Shown in pieces: positions 1 to 12,592 of a DNA stretch of 54,872 nucleotides (position 1 is the stretch's first letter; each line of letters begins with the position of its first letter). The DNA is from an uncultured beta proteobacterium (GTDB taxonomy: Bacteria; Pseudomonadota; Gammaproteobacteria; Burkholderiales; Burkholderiaceae), in the NCBI GenBank assembly GCA_903944725.1, contig CAJASX010000006.1:1-54872 (forward strand), in the 5' to 3' direction. The notes below the pieces were generated by a model, which searched no databases, was not told the origin of the DNA, and worked only from the letters and a program-made list of their open reading frames with translations. The translations under genes were made by a program, and so were the position numbers.

Positions 1-56
1 AAACGCTAGCTTCAAGTCTCAAGTGCTTGGTCTTAACATAGGGCTTCATAATTCAT

Positions 57-2249
57 CTAAATGAGCGCTGGATCACGTTCAATCGACCAACGTATTTTGT
101 CTTTCTTACTAATTCGCCCCTGTGACTGAGTGCGTAAGAGGCCATCGATTTGATCTAAAACTACTTGTAGTTGATTTCGTTGAGTAGCCTCAATGACTAA
201 TTGAGCACGCTCTGTGCCTGCAAGCCGAACCATTGACTTTGCTACAGGATCATAAATGGTAATTTTTTGTTCGGGAAGTAAATTGCTAATAATTTCTTGC
301 TTTAGCTTAATTAAGAATTCCAAGGTCTTACTCAAGGATTTTCCCTCCGCATGAATTAAGGCCTGAAAGCTAAACGGCGGCAATTGGGCTTCTTCACGTT
401 CGATGGCTAAATGCCTTAAAAATCCATCAACATCGTGTTGTATTAAAAATTGAAACACTGCGGCATCTGGGTGTCGGGTTTCAATATAAATTATTCCGCC
501 AACATTTACTACTGTGCTTAACACATCTCTTGCGTTGGCTTCTAGGCTGGCTGATTCTGCTCTATCTGCTCGTCCTGCTCGTCCTGCAACCTGTATTAGT
601 TGCGCAAACAAACGTTCTGGTGCACGAAAGTCATGAGAATATAAACGGGCGTCAGCATCTAATACACCAACCAAGCTAATATTTTGATAGTCGTGCCCCT
701 TGGCGATCATTTGGGTGCCAATAATAATATCGACTTCACCCGCATGTACCGCCTGCATCATTTGTTCTACGCCACGCCCCCTACGACTACTATCTGCATC
801 AATACGTAAAATACGCGCTGCTGGCCAAGCAAGGCCGATTGCATCTTCAATTTTTTGGGTGCCCTGACCAATAGGCCTTAGATCAACATCACCGCAACTG
901 GGACAACTGCGTGGCACAGGCTTCACTAAACCGCAATGATGACAACTTAAGACGGGCTTGGCTGTGATAGCGCCTGGCTTATGGAGTACTAGGTAGGCGC
1001 TACATTGTGGGCACTGGGAAAGCCAGCCACATGATAAGCAAGTTAACACGGGCGCGTAGCCACGGCGATTGAGCAGTACTAAACTCTGCTGCTGTTTTTT
1101 TAAATTAGCCTCGATGGCATTAGCCAAAGGCTTTGAAAGCTGTATTTTATTAGCGCCAGCAGATTGATTATTTTTATCTTTTAAATCAATCAAACGTACT
1201 TCTGGCATAGATCCACCTTGTGCACGCCGATTTAACTTAATTAATTCATAACGGCCATTTTGAACTGCTTGCCAAGTTTCTAGGGAGGGCGTTGCTGAAG
1301 AAAGAACGATGGTAATTTGTTGCTGATGGGCGCGCCAAACTGCTAAATCACGTGCCGAATAGCGAGTGCCTTCTTGCTGCTTATAAGATGCATCGTGTTC
1401 TTCATCGACCACAATGGCCTTTAAATTGGGAATGGGTGTTAATACTGCTAAGCGCGTCCCAAGAATAATTCGGGCCCGACCTATCTGCGCCGCATACCAA
1501 GCCATGCCTCGTTTTTTTTCTGGCAAAGCGCTATGGAGCACGGCCATTGTGTGGCCCGGAAAATGGGCTCGCACACTTCTCTCTAATTGCGGAGTTAAAT
1601 TAATTTCTGGAACTAGAATGAGTATCTGGGAATTTTTTTCTTCCAAAATACTTGCTAACCAATTTAAAAAAACTGCTGTTTTACCGCTCCCCGTTCTTCC
1701 CTGTAAGAGTGTGACGCCAAACCCATTTTTATGGCTTGTTTGCTTTTTGCTCTTTAGTATTTCTAAAGCAGCAGCCTGATCTGGGTTTAACTCGGCCGAC
1801 AAAATTGGATTGTTTAGAGCTTTACTTTTGCCGTTATTTTGTATTTTCTGATCATGTACTGACTGACTAATCGCGGTCTCTTCGGTAAGTGCACCTTGCT
1901 GTTTAGACCAATTTTTAGGTTTTTTCCAATACTGCGGAATGCTTGGTAGGAGGGTCTCCCCAAGTCCATGAATGTAATAGTTGCTGGTAAATTCCATTAA
2001 CTGCATTAGGCTTTTATCAAGCGCGGGGAAAGGTGCAAGTTGCGTAACAGCCTTCAATTTCGATGGTTCAAATTTAGAGTGATTGCTTACTTGCACAACC
2101 ACACCCACTAAACTTCCCCTGCCAAAAGGAACCTCGACTATCTGGCCGATTTCGGGCCTTCGCCCCAATTGCTTGATATTCCAAACGTAGTCAAAAAATT
2201 GGCGCAAAGGTTTATCCACAGCAACCTGGACAATGATAGGACTAGTCAT
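57..2249 (-). CDS. priA: Primosomal protein N' (replication restart helicase PriA)
   Basis: This 730-residue protein has the full PriA layout. An N-terminal DNA-binding domain is followed by a superfamily 2 helicase core with Walker A motif GRTGSGKTA near residue 185 and a DEEH box near residue 280. A zinc-binding insertion with eight cysteines in four CxxC-type pairs (CLSC, CPQC, CHHC, CPSC) lies around residues 405-455, and a GRAGRA motif VI comes late in the core. PriA reloads the replicative helicase at stalled forks. The gene follows hemE on the same strand, separated by 283 bp rich in DnaA-box-like sequences, one of which lies within its first codons. The length is typical of the family and nothing is broken. 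The family call is sequence-based; DnaA control is inference. Confidence 0.96.
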   Translation of the reverse strand: MTSPIIVQVAVDKPLRQFFDYVWNIKQLGRRPEIGQIVEVPFGRGSLVGVVVQVSNHSKFEPSKLKAVTQLAPFPALDKSLMQLMEFTSNYYIHGLGETLLPSIPQYWKKPKNWSKQQGALTEETAISQSVHDQKIQNNGKSKALNNPILSAELNPDQAAALEILKSKKQTSHKNGFGVTLLQGRTGSGKTAVFLNWLASILEEKNSQILILVPEINLTPQLERSVRAHFPGHTMAVLHSALPEKKRGMAWYAAQIGRARIILGTRLAVLTPIPNLKAIVVDEEHDASYKQQEGTRYSARDLAVWRAHQQQITIVLSSATPSLETWQAVQNGRYELIKLNRRAQGGSMPEVRLIDLKDKNNQSAGANKIQLSKPLANAIEANLKKQQQSLVLLNRRGYAPVLTCLSCGWLSQCPQCSAYLVLHKPGAITAKPVLSCHHCGLVKPVPRSCPSCGDVDLRPIGQGTQKIEDAIGLAWPAARILRIDADSSRRGRGVEQMMQAVHAGEVDIIIGTQMIAKGHDYQNISLVGVLDADARLYSHDFRAPERLFAQLIQVAGRAGRADRAESASLEANARDVLSTVVNVGGIIYIETRHPDAAVFQFLIQHDVDGFLRHLAIEREEAQLPPFSFQALIHAEGKSLSKTLEFLIKLKQEIISNLLPEQKITIYDPVAKSMVRLAGTERAQLVIEATQRNQLQVVLDQIDGLLRTQSQGRISKKDKIRWSIERDPALI

Positions 2250-2485
2250 TCAAGCGCTTTAGCCTGCTTAATTTACTTGTGGATAAGTCTGTGGATATCA
2301 CCTAGCTTGCCATTATTTATTCATTAAAAATTATTTTTAAACTACTTCTAAAGTCGAAATTTCCTAGAATTAATTTAATTAAAACAATAGCTTACATCAA
2401 ATTATCGAGGGGGATTCTGAAATTTCAAGCGAATCTTACTGAATTTCTTATGCCCTTGATTGGGTGTGTATAACTATGTGTATAA
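2212..2485. promoter_or_regulatory. Cluster of DnaA-box-like sites at the priA start and priA-hemE gap
   Basis: Two perfect TTATCCACA boxes are present, at 2212-2220 (plus, inside the first priA codons) and 2278-2286 (minus). A one-mismatch copy lies at 2290-2298 (minus). Two R2-type boxes (TTATACACA on the minus strand) sit at 2465-2473 and 2477-2485, exactly 12 bp apart. Between the groups lies a very AT-rich stretch at about 2310-2400. The 283-bp gap holds no convincing gene. It must contain the priA promoter because hemE ends just to its right. I infer DnaA binding; the role (regulation of priA, DnaA titration, or an accessory origin element) is open. Confidence 0.6.
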
Positions 2486-2532
2486 CTTTTCGCATTGCAC
2501 CAAATTTATGGGGCCCACTTGCCCAGCCAAGC

Positions 2533-3636
2533 CTATTTTCTCAGTGCTTGCGAGCGGCTTATCACGGCCTCAACCAATGCCGTAACGTGCTCTGGAGGGG
2601 TAAATTGGGAAATGCCATGCCCTAAATTAAAGATATGCCCATCCAGGGCATGTAGGCCGCTGCGCATTGGCGGTGCAGTTGCAAGCTCATTAAGAATTTC
2701 AATGGCCAATTGCTGAATTTGTGCTGGCTCTGCAAACAAGGCAAGGGGGTCGATATTGCCTTGTAAAGCAATTGGCTGCTGTAAGGTGTGCAATTGCTGG
2801 CGGGCACGCTTAAGAGACATGGTCCAATCTAGGCCGATTACATCAGCTCCTGCCTGCGCCATATCGTTTAACCATAGGCCACCACCTTTAGTAAAAATGA
2901 TAATTGGCACTTTGCGCCCCTGATGCTCTCTTGGTAACAGCTTTATTACTTCGCACATGCTGGCTAAGGACACACTTTGATACCATTTATCAGGCAGCAT
3001 GCCACCCCAAGTATCAAAAATCATCAGTGCCTGCGCACCTGCCTCTAATTGCAAACTTAAATATTGTGCTACCGACTGCGCATTGATTTTGAGTATGCGC
3101 GCCAGCAAATCGGGTCGACTAAACATCATGGTCTTGGCATGGCGAAAATCATCTGCGCTTGAGCCATCGATCATGTAACAAGCCAAGGTCCAGGGAGATC
3201 CTGAAAAGCCAATTAAAGGAACGCGTTGCTGACCATTTTGCATTAGTGCCCGACGAATTTCTGCGACTGCATCAAATACATATTTCAGTTGATTCATATC
3301 AGCTGCTTGTAACTTTGCAACATCATCAGCTGTTCGTAAAGGTCTTTCAAAACTCGGGCCTTCGCCTGCGGTAAATTGCAAACCAAGCCCCATGGCATCA
3401 GGAATGGTTAAGATGTCTGAAAATAAAATTGCTGCATCGAGTGGGTAACGGTCTAACGGCTGTAGCGTAACTTCGGTAGCTAAATTGGGATTTTTTGCTA
3501 AAGCTAAAAAACTTCCAGCTTTTGCGCGCGTCGCGTTGTACTCAGGAAGATATCGGCCCGCTTGGCGCATAAGCCATAAGGGAGTGCGATCAGTTGGCTC
3601 GCCAAAGCATGCCTTAAGGAATCGATCGTTTAGCAA
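2533..3636 (-). CDS. hemE: Uroporphyrinogen decarboxylase
   Basis: HemE removes the four acetate carboxyl groups of uroporphyrinogen III to give coproporphyrinogen III in cytosolic heme synthesis. The 367-residue product carries the family N-terminal signature [16 protein letters not shown] around residues 18-33, where the arginines bind substrate. It also has the [14 protein letters not shown] segment near residue 145 and a C-terminal [13 protein letters not shown] motif. Length matches the usual 350-370 residues. It starts 18 bp after atpC ends, so it probably belongs to the ATP synthase transcript. No anomalies were seen. Confidence 0.96.
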   Translation of the reverse strand: MLNDRFLKACFGEPTDRTPLWLMRQAGRYLPEYNATRAKAGSFLALAKNPNLATEVTLQPLDRYPLDAAILFSDILTIPDAMGLGLQFTAGEGPSFERPLRTADDVAKLQAADMNQLKYVFDAVAEIRRALMQNGQQRVPLIGFSGSPWTLACYMIDGSSADDFRHAKTMMFSRPDLLARILKINAQSVAQYLSLQLEAGAQALMIFDTWGGMLPDKWYQSVSLASMCEVIKLLPREHQGRKVPIIIFTKGGGLWLNDMAQAGADVIGLDWTMSLKRARQQLHTLQQPIALQGNIDPLALFAEPAQIQQLAIEILNELATAPPMRSGLHALDGHIFNLGHGISQFTPPEHVTALVEAVISRSQALRK

Positions 3637-3654
3637 CGCTGACTTAAAAAATAA

Positions 3655-4071
3655 TTATTTTTTGCGGCGCAGGCGTGCGATTGCAGCTAATTGAGCAGCA
3701 GCCATGACAAACTCTGATTGCGCTAAGGCCAAATCAAATTCGCTGCCACGATTTTGCATAGCCTCTTCAGCACGTTTTTTGGCTTCGAGGGCTTTGGCTT
3801 CATCAAGATCATGGCCACGGATAGCTGTATCGGCTAAGACCGTTACATGATCGGGCTGCACCTCTAAATATCCGCCAGCAACAAACACAAACTCTTCCTC
3901 GCCATCAGCCTTTTCAATGCGAACTGATCCGGGGCGAATGCGCGTAATGAGCGGGGTATGCCCATGCAAAATACCTAGCTCGCCACTTTCACCAGGAAGC
4001 GCAACAAAATTGGCCTCACCACTAAAAATAGACTGCTCGGCACTCACTACATCTATGCGAATTGTTGCCAT
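3655..4071 (-). CDS. atpC: F1 ATP synthase epsilon subunit
   Basis: The epsilon subunit is part of the F1 central stalk and can inhibit ATP hydrolysis. The 138-residue protein begins with a beta-sandwich domain bearing the typical [19 protein letters not shown] segment near residues 30-50. It ends in a helical, Arg/Lys-rich hairpin ([10 protein letters not shown]). It is the last atp gene of the operon, 8 bp after atpD, as in most proteobacteria. Length and order are canonical. Confidence 0.95.
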   Translation of the reverse strand: MATIRIDVVSAEQSIFSGEANFVALPGESGELGILHGHTPLITRIRPGSVRIEKADGEEEFVFVAGGYLEVQPDHVTVLADTAIRGHDLDEAKALEAKKRAEEAMQNRGSEFDLALAQSEFVMAAAQLAAIARLRRKK

Positions 4072-4079
4072 GTTTTGTC

Positions 4080-5513
<1,434 letters not shown>

Positions 5514-5553
5514 TTAATTCCTAAAATTCTTTGTATTTCTAAATGGTCGCGAT

Positions 5554-6420
5554 TTAAACCGCTGCCGCTCCGCCAACAATTTCTGACAACTCTTTGGTAA
5601 TCGCTGCTTGACGCGTTTTGTTGTACTCTAATTGCAATTCACCAATCACATTTTTTGCATTATCTGAAGCCGATTTCATCGCAACCATGCGCGCCGATTG
5701 CTCGGACGCTTTATTTTCTGCCACCGCTTGAAAAATTAAAGCTTCAACATAGCGCTTTAATAAGCCATTGAGCACTGACTCAGCATCAGGCTCATAAATG
5801 TAATCCCATGTATGCGCCGATTTTTCAGGCTCTAAAGAATTTGGCTCTAAAGGCAGGAGTTTTTCTAAAACGGGCTCTTGTTTCATCGTATTGATAAAAC
5901 GGTTGTAAGCTAAATAGACAGCATCAACTTCACCCTTTTCAAAGGCAACTAATTGGGCCGTAATTGACCCAATCAAAATATCCATATGGGGTGTATCGCC
6001 GAGCTGAATCACTTCAGAAAGAATTTTTGCCTTCGAGCGATTTAAAAATTGCAGGCCCTTAGCGCCAATGGCAGTAAATTCAATTGGCGTATTTGCGGCT
6101 TGCATTTCGCGCACTTGATTTGTCACCAGGCGCAGTACATTGGTATTTAAGCCGCCACACAACCCTTTATCGGTGCTGACCAAAATTGTGCCGATGGTTT
6201 TTACTTCGCGTACCGCCATAAAACTTGGCCGATATTCTGGATTGGCTTTAGCTAAGTTGGCAACAATTTCACGAATTTTTTCAGCATAGGGGCGAGCCGC
6301 ACGCATACGCTCTTGGGCTCGCCGCATCTTTGATGCAGCAACCATTTCCATTGCCTTAGTGATCTTGCGCGTATTTTGTACGCTTTTAATCTTCGAACGA
6401 ATTTCTTTTGTGCTTGCCAT
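5554..6420 (-). CDS. atpG: F1 ATP synthase gamma subunit
   Basis: Gamma is the rotating central shaft of F1. The 288-residue protein has the diagnostic N-terminal helix ([21 protein letters not shown]) and the C-terminal helix ([31 protein letters not shown]), which together form the coiled-coil rotor. A Rossmann-like domain lies between them and contains [10 protein letters not shown]. It begins 7 bp after atpA. Length and position are canonical. Confidence 0.96.
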   Translation of the reverse strand: MASTKEIRSKIKSVQNTRKITKAMEMVAASKMRRAQERMRAARPYAEKIREIVANLAKANPEYRPSFMAVREVKTIGTILVSTDKGLCGGLNTNVLRLVTNQVREMQAANTPIEFTAIGAKGLQFLNRSKAKILSEVIQLGDTPHMDILIGSITAQLVAFEKGEVDAVYLAYNRFINTMKQEPVLEKLLPLEPNSLEPEKSAHTWDYIYEPDAESVLNGLLKRYVEALIFQAVAENKASEQSARMVAMKSASDNAKNVIGELQLEYNKTRQAAITKELSEIVGGAAAV

Positions 6421-6427
6421 GATTTAT

Positions 6428-7966
6428 TTACGCAGCAGCTCGCTTATAGTCTTCAACGGCTGCACGCAAGACAGCTTCGTCTTCTTTACTTAAGTCTTTG
6501 CTATCTTCAATGCTGGTAACTAGTGCGGCATATTTTGACTTTAAAAACTCGTGCAAGCCCTTTTCAAATGGCAGCACTTGCTTAACATCAATGTCGTCAA
6601 AGAAACCGTTGTTGACAGCATAGAGTGATGCGGCCATTTGCCAAACTTGCATCGGCATATATTGTGGCTGCTTTAATAATTCAGTAACTCGACGGCCACG
6701 CTCGAGCTGCTTGCGTGTAGCATCGTCTAGATCAGATGCAAACTGTGCAAAAGCTGCTAGCTCACGATATTGCGCTAAGTCGGTACGAATACCGCCCGAT
6801 AATTTCTTAATTACTTTGGTTTGTGCGGCGCCGCCTACCCGCGATACTGAAATACCTGCGTTAATGGCTGGGCGCACACCCGCGTTGAACAAATCGGTTT
6901 CTAAAAAGATTTGTCCGTCGGTAATTGAAATCACGTTAGTTGGCACGAAGGCAGAAACGTCGCCTGCTTGAGTTTCAATAATTGGCAAGGCCGTTAGTGA
7001 GCCTGTTTTACCTTTTACAGCTCCCTTTGTAAACTTCTCAACATACTCAGCATTTACCCGAGCCGCGCGCTCAAGTAAGCGTGAGTGAAGATAAAACACA
7101 TCGCCAGGATAAGCTTCGCGGCCTGGTGGGCGGCGTAATAACAGCGAAATTTGTCGATAAGCTACTGCTTGTTTGGTTAAATCATCATAAACAATTAAGG
7201 CGTCTTCGCCACGATCACGGAAGTATTCGCCCATAGTGCATCCTGCATACGCAGACAAGTATTGCATTGCGGCTGAATCTGATGCGCTAGCCGCAACGAC
7301 GACGGTGTATTCCATAGCGCCGAGCTCAGTAAGCTTGCGTACGACATTAGCAATCGTGGAGGCTTTTTGCCCAATAGCCACATAAACGCAATATACACCT
7401 TTGCCTTTTTGATTAATGATGGCATCAACTGCTACAGCTGTTTTGCCGGTTTGACGATCGCCAATAATTAATTCGCGCTGGCCGCGCCCAATTGGCACCA
7501 TTGCATCAATTGCCTTTAAGCCAGTTTGTACGGGCTGACTCACTGATTGGCGGGCAATTACACCCGGAGCAACTTTTTCAATAAAGTCGCTTAATTTTGC
7601 ATTGACAGGGCCTTTGCCATCAATGGGCTGTCCTAATGCATCAACCACGCGTCCTAATAATTCAGGCCCTACGGGAACCTCCAAAATACGGCCTGTGCAC
7701 TTGACTGGATCACCCTCTTTAATATGGGTATATTCACCTAGCACCACCGCACCCACTGAATCGCGTTCTAAATTTAAGGCAAGGCCAATAGTGCCGCCAG
7801 GAAACTCGAGCATCTCGCCTTGCATTACTCCCGATAAGCCATAGACACGGCAAATACCATCGGTAACCGAAATAACGGTCCCTTGATTGCGCATCTGGGT
7901 ATCTATGCCTAAATCGCTAATTCGGCTTTTGATCAGCTCACTGATTTCGGAAGGATTGAGTTGCAT
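6428..7966 (-). CDS. atpA: F1 ATP synthase alpha subunit
   Basis: Alpha is the non-catalytic nucleotide-binding subunit of the F1 hexamer. The 512-residue product has the Walker A motif [13 protein letters not shown] near residue 170. It also has the [17 protein letters not shown] signature near residue 365 and the N-terminal [14 protein letters not shown] helix that contacts delta. Start and length agree with the family. It lies 39 bp after atpH in the standard order. Confidence 0.97.
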   Translation of the reverse strand: MQLNPSEISELIKSRISDLGIDTQMRNQGTVISVTDGICRVYGLSGVMQGEMLEFPGGTIGLALNLERDSVGAVVLGEYTHIKEGDPVKCTGRILEVPVGPELLGRVVDALGQPIDGKGPVNAKLSDFIEKVAPGVIARQSVSQPVQTGLKAIDAMVPIGRGQRELIIGDRQTGKTAVAVDAIINQKGKGVYCVYVAIGQKASTIANVVRKLTELGAMEYTVVVAASASDSAAMQYLSAYAGCTMGEYFRDRGEDALIVYDDLTKQAVAYRQISLLLRRPPGREAYPGDVFYLHSRLLERAARVNAEYVEKFTKGAVKGKTGSLTALPIIETQAGDVSAFVPTNVISITDGQIFLETDLFNAGVRPAINAGISVSRVGGAAQTKVIKKLSGGIRTDLAQYRELAAFAQFASDLDDATRKQLERGRRVTELLKQPQYMPMQVWQMAASLYAVNNGFFDDIDVKQVLPFEKGLHEFLKSKYAALVTSIEDSKDLSKEDEAVLRAAVEDYKRAAA

Positions 7967-8005
7967 TGCTTACTCCTGGGTCTTAATTCGTATGTTCTTC
8001 ATTAT

Positions 8006-8542
8006 TTATGCGCTAAGGCTCATTTGCATCTGAGCCAAGCGCGCTTTTACAGAGCCGTCCAATACTTCATCGCCAACTTGGACGCGTATTCCGCCAATTA
8101 AGCTGGGATCAATTGAAATGGTTGAACGCAATTCTTTACCGCCAAAACGTTTCTTTAAGCTGGTCAATAAACTAGTTAAAGCCTCGCCCTCAATCGGAAA
8201 AGCGCTAGTGATCATTACCTCTGCAGCGCCTTCGCTTTGATTTTTGAGTAAATTAAACTGCGCAGCAATTTCGCTCAAAACACCCAAGCGTTGATTTTGA
8301 TTTAGTAAGCGCAAAAAACTCAACACTTTATCACTCACTTTGGTTTTGGCCATTCCAACTATAAGCTGACTTAAATCAGCAGCTGATACCTTGGGGTTAT
8401 TTGCTAACAAGGCCAATTCTGGCGCAGAAGCAATTTGTGCCAACTCGGAGAGCTGCTCGGACCACGAAGCCAAATCTGTTGGTTGAGCGCTACTAAATAG
8501 TGCCTCAGCATAAGGACGGGCAATGGTGGCTAAATCGGCCAT
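8006..8542 (-). CDS. atpH: F1 ATP synthase delta subunit (OSCP)
   Basis: Delta joins the peripheral stalk (b subunits) to the top of F1. The 178-residue protein begins with the family-typical ATIARPYAEALF helix. It ends with the conserved strand/turn SLIGGIRVQVGDEVLDGSVKARLAQM. It is separated from atpF by one base, consistent with coupled translation. No irregularities were seen. Confidence 0.94.
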   Translation of the reverse strand: MADLATIARPYAEALFSSAQPTDLASWSEQLSELAQIASAPELALLANNPKVSAADLSQLIVGMAKTKVSDKVLSFLRLLNQNQRLGVLSEIAAQFNLLKNQSEGAAEVMITSAFPIEGEALTSLLTSLKKRFGGKELRSTISIDPSLIGGIRVQVGDEVLDGSVKARLAQMQMSLSA

Positions 8543-8543
8543 A

Positions 8544-9014
8544 TCAAAGCTGCGCCTTAAGTTGCTCTAATAAAGCGGCATGCGATTTAGCGTCAACTTC
8601 GCGTTGTAAAATTTGTTCAGCACCCTGTACGGCTAAGGTGGCTACTTCGATGCGTAAAATTTCACGGGCGCGACTCACTTGCTGGTCGGCATCTTCTTTT
8701 GCCTGAGACAAAATTCGGGCTGCCTCAGCTTGTGCATTTGCACGAATTTCTTCCGCAGCCATTTGTGCGCGCTTCTCAGCTTCGGCAACTCGTTGAGCGC
8801 CTTCTTGACGTGCGCCAGCCAATTCTTGCTCAGCAACTTTGCTCGCTGAAGCTAAGTCGGCTTTACCACGTTCTGCTGCTGCTAAGCCCTCGGCTACTTT
8901 AGTGGCGCGATCGTCTAATGCCTTCACTAGGGGTGGCCACACAAAGCGTGCGACTACCCACCAAAGAATGAAGAAAACGATCATTTGCGCGAATAGGGTC
9001 GCGTTCAGATTCAC
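8544..9014 (-). CDS. atpF: Fo ATP synthase subunit b
   Basis: Subunit b forms the peripheral stalk. The 156 residues start with one membrane helix (about residues 4-26, [20 protein letters not shown]). A long Ala/Glu/Lys/Arg-rich amphipathic coiled coil follows and runs to the C-terminus. Length equals the E. coli protein. A single atpF gene in a nine-gene operon fits a proton-driven betaproteobacterial enzyme. Confidence 0.95.
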   Translation of the reverse strand: MNLNATLFAQMIVFFILWWVVARFVWPPLVKALDDRATKVAEGLAAAERGKADLASASKVAEQELAGARQEGAQRVAEAEKRAQMAAEEIRANAQAEAARILSQAKEDADQQVSRAREILRIEVATLAVQGAEQILQREVDAKSHAALLEQLKAQL

Positions 9015-9078
9015 GATGTTCCTTTCAGTATTGTTAAGAGCGGGAAGATGACAAAATTAGTCATCCAAGCCGAAACAA

Positions 9079-9360
<282 letters not shown>

Positions 9361-9385
9361 TTAAAAGGGGTGAGGTTGAAAAAAA

Positions 9386-10279
<894 letters not shown>

Positions 10280-10310
10280 TCAAAATTCCCTGTTCCATTC
10301 GCTTTGCTGC

Positions 10311-10814
10311 CTACTTGTTACGCCATACCAGCCAATAGCATTTCAAGGTCAAAAAATAAGTAAGCAACAATGGCAGCCATTTTAAATCTGGCTGCTTTAG
10401 AGCAAACCCCACAAACATGGCGATGGTGAGGGTAATTTTTATTAATTCACCCGAAATCACCGCCGCCAAAAACCGCCCCGCACTAGGCTTATTGGGTCTA
10501 TTTGCTACCTGCAAGCGCAACAAAAAAACGGCTGCAGGTAAAACCCCAATTAACCCACCCACTAGAGCCGACTGAGTATAAAGGTTTATACCCAGCGGGC
10601 TTCCAAAAAAACTACACCCAACTGCGCTAAGCAGAGTTACCAATAGTTGTCCCAAAATAACCCGCCAAGGTGACAAAGCGAAAAATTGCGCGGGCCGTGC
10701 AGCCCGTAAGGCGCTCATCTCTGCTTTGCTGTATGTCTGAAAAGCCTCTTCTGGCTCTTCCCATTGACACTTGGGCGGAAGTTGATTTTTTTGGGTAATC
10801 AATTTAGCCCGCAT
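10311..10814 (-). CDS. atpI: ATP synthase assembly protein I (AtpI family)
   Basis: This is the first gene of the atp operon. AtpI proteins help assemble the c ring in the membrane. The 167-residue protein has a polar N-terminus (EEPEEAFQTYSKAEMSALRA) followed by four hydrophobic segments. That matches remembered Burkholderiales AtpI proteins, in which the acidic stretch precedes a SPWRV-type membrane entry. The start is uncertain: a good sigma70-like promoter at 10815-10843 would initiate transcription a few bases inside the ATG at 10814. The next in-frame ATG (10718) would remove 32 residues that look family-conserved. Confidence 0.8.
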   Translation of the reverse strand: MRAKLITQKNQLPPKCQWEEPEEAFQTYSKAEMSALRAARPAQFFALSPWRVILGQLLVTLLSAVGCSFFGSPLGINLYTQSALVGGLIGVLPAAVFLLRLQVANRPNKPSAGRFLAAVISGELIKITLTIAMFVGFALKQPDLKWLPLLLTYFLTLKCYWLVWRNK

Positions 10815-10843
10815 ATTTTAGTGATGAGGCGATCATTGGTCAA
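10815..10843 (-). promoter_or_regulatory. Candidate sigma70 promoter for the atp operon
   Basis: On the minus strand, TTGACC (10843-10838) is followed after exactly 17 bp by TAAAAT (10820-10815). This lies in the 62-bp gap between parB and atpI, where an atp promoter is expected. The predicted transcription start (about 10808) would fall inside the atpI start region. So either atpI starts further in, or this motif is not used alone. Confidence 0.5.
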
Positions 10844-10876
10844 TTGTTTTTAAACTGTTTAGTGGGTATTTTTTTA

Positions 10877-11776
10877 TTACACACTGACAATACCCAACTT
10901 TTTTAGTAGGGCATCTAATTCATCAAACTGGCTAAAACGGATGCAAAGTTCACCGCCTTGTCTTTTAATTTTGAATTGAGCTGCCAAGCCAATTAAATCT
11001 GCTATTTCTTGTGCCAGGCGGCGTAAATCAGGATCTTGATTTGTAAGCGGGGCTGTTGTGCCTTGTTGAATTTTTTTATTTTGACCAATTTGACCAATTG
11101 CAATAGCTGCTGCTGTAGCCATTTTTTCAGCCTCTCTTACCGACAAGCCTTGCGCTGCAATTCGCTGAGCCAAAATAATTTGGCTAGCGCCAGGCAACGG
11201 TAACAAAGCCCTGGCATGCCCCATATCAATATCACCTGCGAGCAGCATGGCTTGCACTGGCTTAGCTAACTGCATTAAGCGTAAGAGGTTACTGATGGCG
11301 CTGCGAGATTTGCCAACTGCTTTGGCAGCAGCCTCGTGCGTAAAATTGAATTCCTCGATTAGGCGCGCCAAACCTTGTGACTCTTCAAGCGGGTTTAAAT
11401 CCTCGCGCTGCATATTTTCAATTAAGGCCATCGCTGCGGCAGAGCGATCACTAGCTACACTGATTAATACAGGCACAGCGCTTAAGCCCGCTAGCTGGGC
11501 GGCACGAAAGCGGCGCTCGCCAGCAATAATTTCATATTTACCTGCCCCCACTTCGCGCACCAATAACGGTTGCATAATGCCCTGCTCACGAATGCTGTCG
11601 GCCAGCTCTTGCAACCCTGCTGACTTCATCTGTTGACGAGGTTGATACTTGCCAGCCTGTAATACAGTTAGCGGCAATGATGAAATTACTGTGCTATTGC
11701 TGTCTTCTGTTTGGTTTTTTTCACCTAGCAAAGCATCAAGGCCTCGGCCCAACCCTTTTTTCTTAGCAACACTCAT
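10877..11776 (-). CDS. parB: Chromosome partitioning protein ParB
   Basis: ParB is the CTPase clamp that loads at parS and spreads along DNA for origin segregation. The 299-residue protein begins with the ParA-interacting GLGRGLDALLG motif. It has the ParB/Srx catalytic signatures GKYEIIAGERRFRAAQLAG (near residue 85) and ENMQREDLNPLEE (near 120). A helix-turn-helix follows (THEAAAKAVGKSRSAISNLLRL), then a C-terminal dimerisation region. It overlaps parA by 4 bp (ATGA). Two perfect parS sites lie 2 and 3.5 kb upstream in the same operon. Confidence 0.96.
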   Translation of the reverse strand: MSVAKKKGLGRGLDALLGEKNQTEDSNSTVISSLPLTVLQAGKYQPRQQMKSAGLQELADSIREQGIMQPLLVREVGAGKYEIIAGERRFRAAQLAGLSAVPVLISVASDRSAAAMALIENMQREDLNPLEESQGLARLIEEFNFTHEAAAKAVGKSRSAISNLLRLMQLAKPVQAMLLAGDIDMGHARALLPLPGASQIILAQRIAAQGLSVREAEKMATAAAIAIGQIGQNKKIQQGTTAPLTNQDPDLRRLAQEIADLIGLAAQFKIKRQGGELCIRFSQFDELDALLKKLGIVSV

Positions 11777-12579
11777 GGCTTAACCTCTTCCTGTTTTTTT
11801 TGGATTGCATCCATGTCCCGAACACGCTGAACCATCTCGGCACCAAATTCTAAATAGGCCTGTGCACCTCGTGATGTTTTATCAAAAGTAACGCCTGGCA
11901 TTCCGTAAGAGGGGGCTTCGGCCAGTCGCACGTTGCGCGGAATAATTGAACTAAATACCTTGTCGCCAAAGTGCGCTAGTAATTGCTCCGAAACTTGTTG
12001 TTGTAAAGTCATACGCGCATCAAACATCACCCGCAACAATCCAATAATAATTAAATCGGGATTTAATTTTGCATGCACCTGCTTAATCGTATTAACTAAA
12101 TCTGATAAGCCTTCCAATGCAAAATATTCGCATTGCATGGGCACAATTACGCCGTTGGCTGCACACAAACCGTTTAGCGTGAGTAATGACAATGCTGGCG
12201 GGCAATCAATCAAAATAAAATCATAATCATGCGCTACTTGGCTCAGGGCATTTTTTAGGCGCAACTCGCGTTCATCTAGCTCGACCAGTTCAATTTCTGC
12301 GCCCGCTAAATCACGGTTTGCTGGCAACACCTCATAGCCCGCGCTAGCGCATGGCTGTACAGCATCTTTAATGTTTGCATGGCCAATTAAAACTTGATAA
12401 ACACTTTTACTTAACTTGCTTTTTTCTATGCCCGAGCCCATTGTGGCATTGCCTTGTGGATCTAAATCGATTAACAGAACACGTTGCTGATGACCAACTA
12501 AGCCCGCTGCTAAGTTGACTGCGGTCGTTGTTTTGCCAACTCCGCCTTTTTGATTGGCAATACAAAAAATTTTAGCCAT
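11773..12579 (-). CDS. parA: Chromosome partitioning ATPase ParA
   Basis: ParA (Soj-like) is a Walker-type ATPase that binds DNA non-specifically and moves ParB-parS complexes. I chose the ATG at 12579 because it gives the canonical start MAKIFCIANQKGGVGKTTT, with the deviant Walker A KGGVGKTT at residues 10-17. An upstream in-frame start would overlap rsmG and add 14 unconserved residues. The 268 residues also include the DLDPQGNAT switch and the DFILIDCPPALSLL Walker B region. It lies 13 bp after rsmG and overlaps parB. Confidence 0.95.
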   Translation of the reverse strand: MAKIFCIANQKGGVGKTTTAVNLAAGLVGHQQRVLLIDLDPQGNATMGSGIEKSKLSKSVYQVLIGHANIKDAVQPCASAGYEVLPANRDLAGAEIELVELDERELRLKNALSQVAHDYDFILIDCPPALSLLTLNGLCAANGVIVPMQCEYFALEGLSDLVNTIKQVHAKLNPDLIIIGLLRVMFDARMTLQQQVSEQLLAHFGDKVFSSIIPRNVRLAEAPSYGMPGVTFDKTSRGAQAYLEFGAEMVQRVRDMDAIQKKQEEVKP

Positions 12580-12592
12580 AGTAAAAAGTTTT

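Noticed and set aside
2..64. An open plus-strand frame entering from the left edge and ending at TGA 62-64, and a minus-strand frame from an ATG at 49 running off the left edge.
   Set aside because: Only 16-20 codons are visible in either, with no recognisable motif, so neither can be chosen or named.
1414..1779. Plus-strand frame of 121 codons inside priA.
   Set aside because: It lies wholly antisense to a clearly conserved gene and has no start context or family features.
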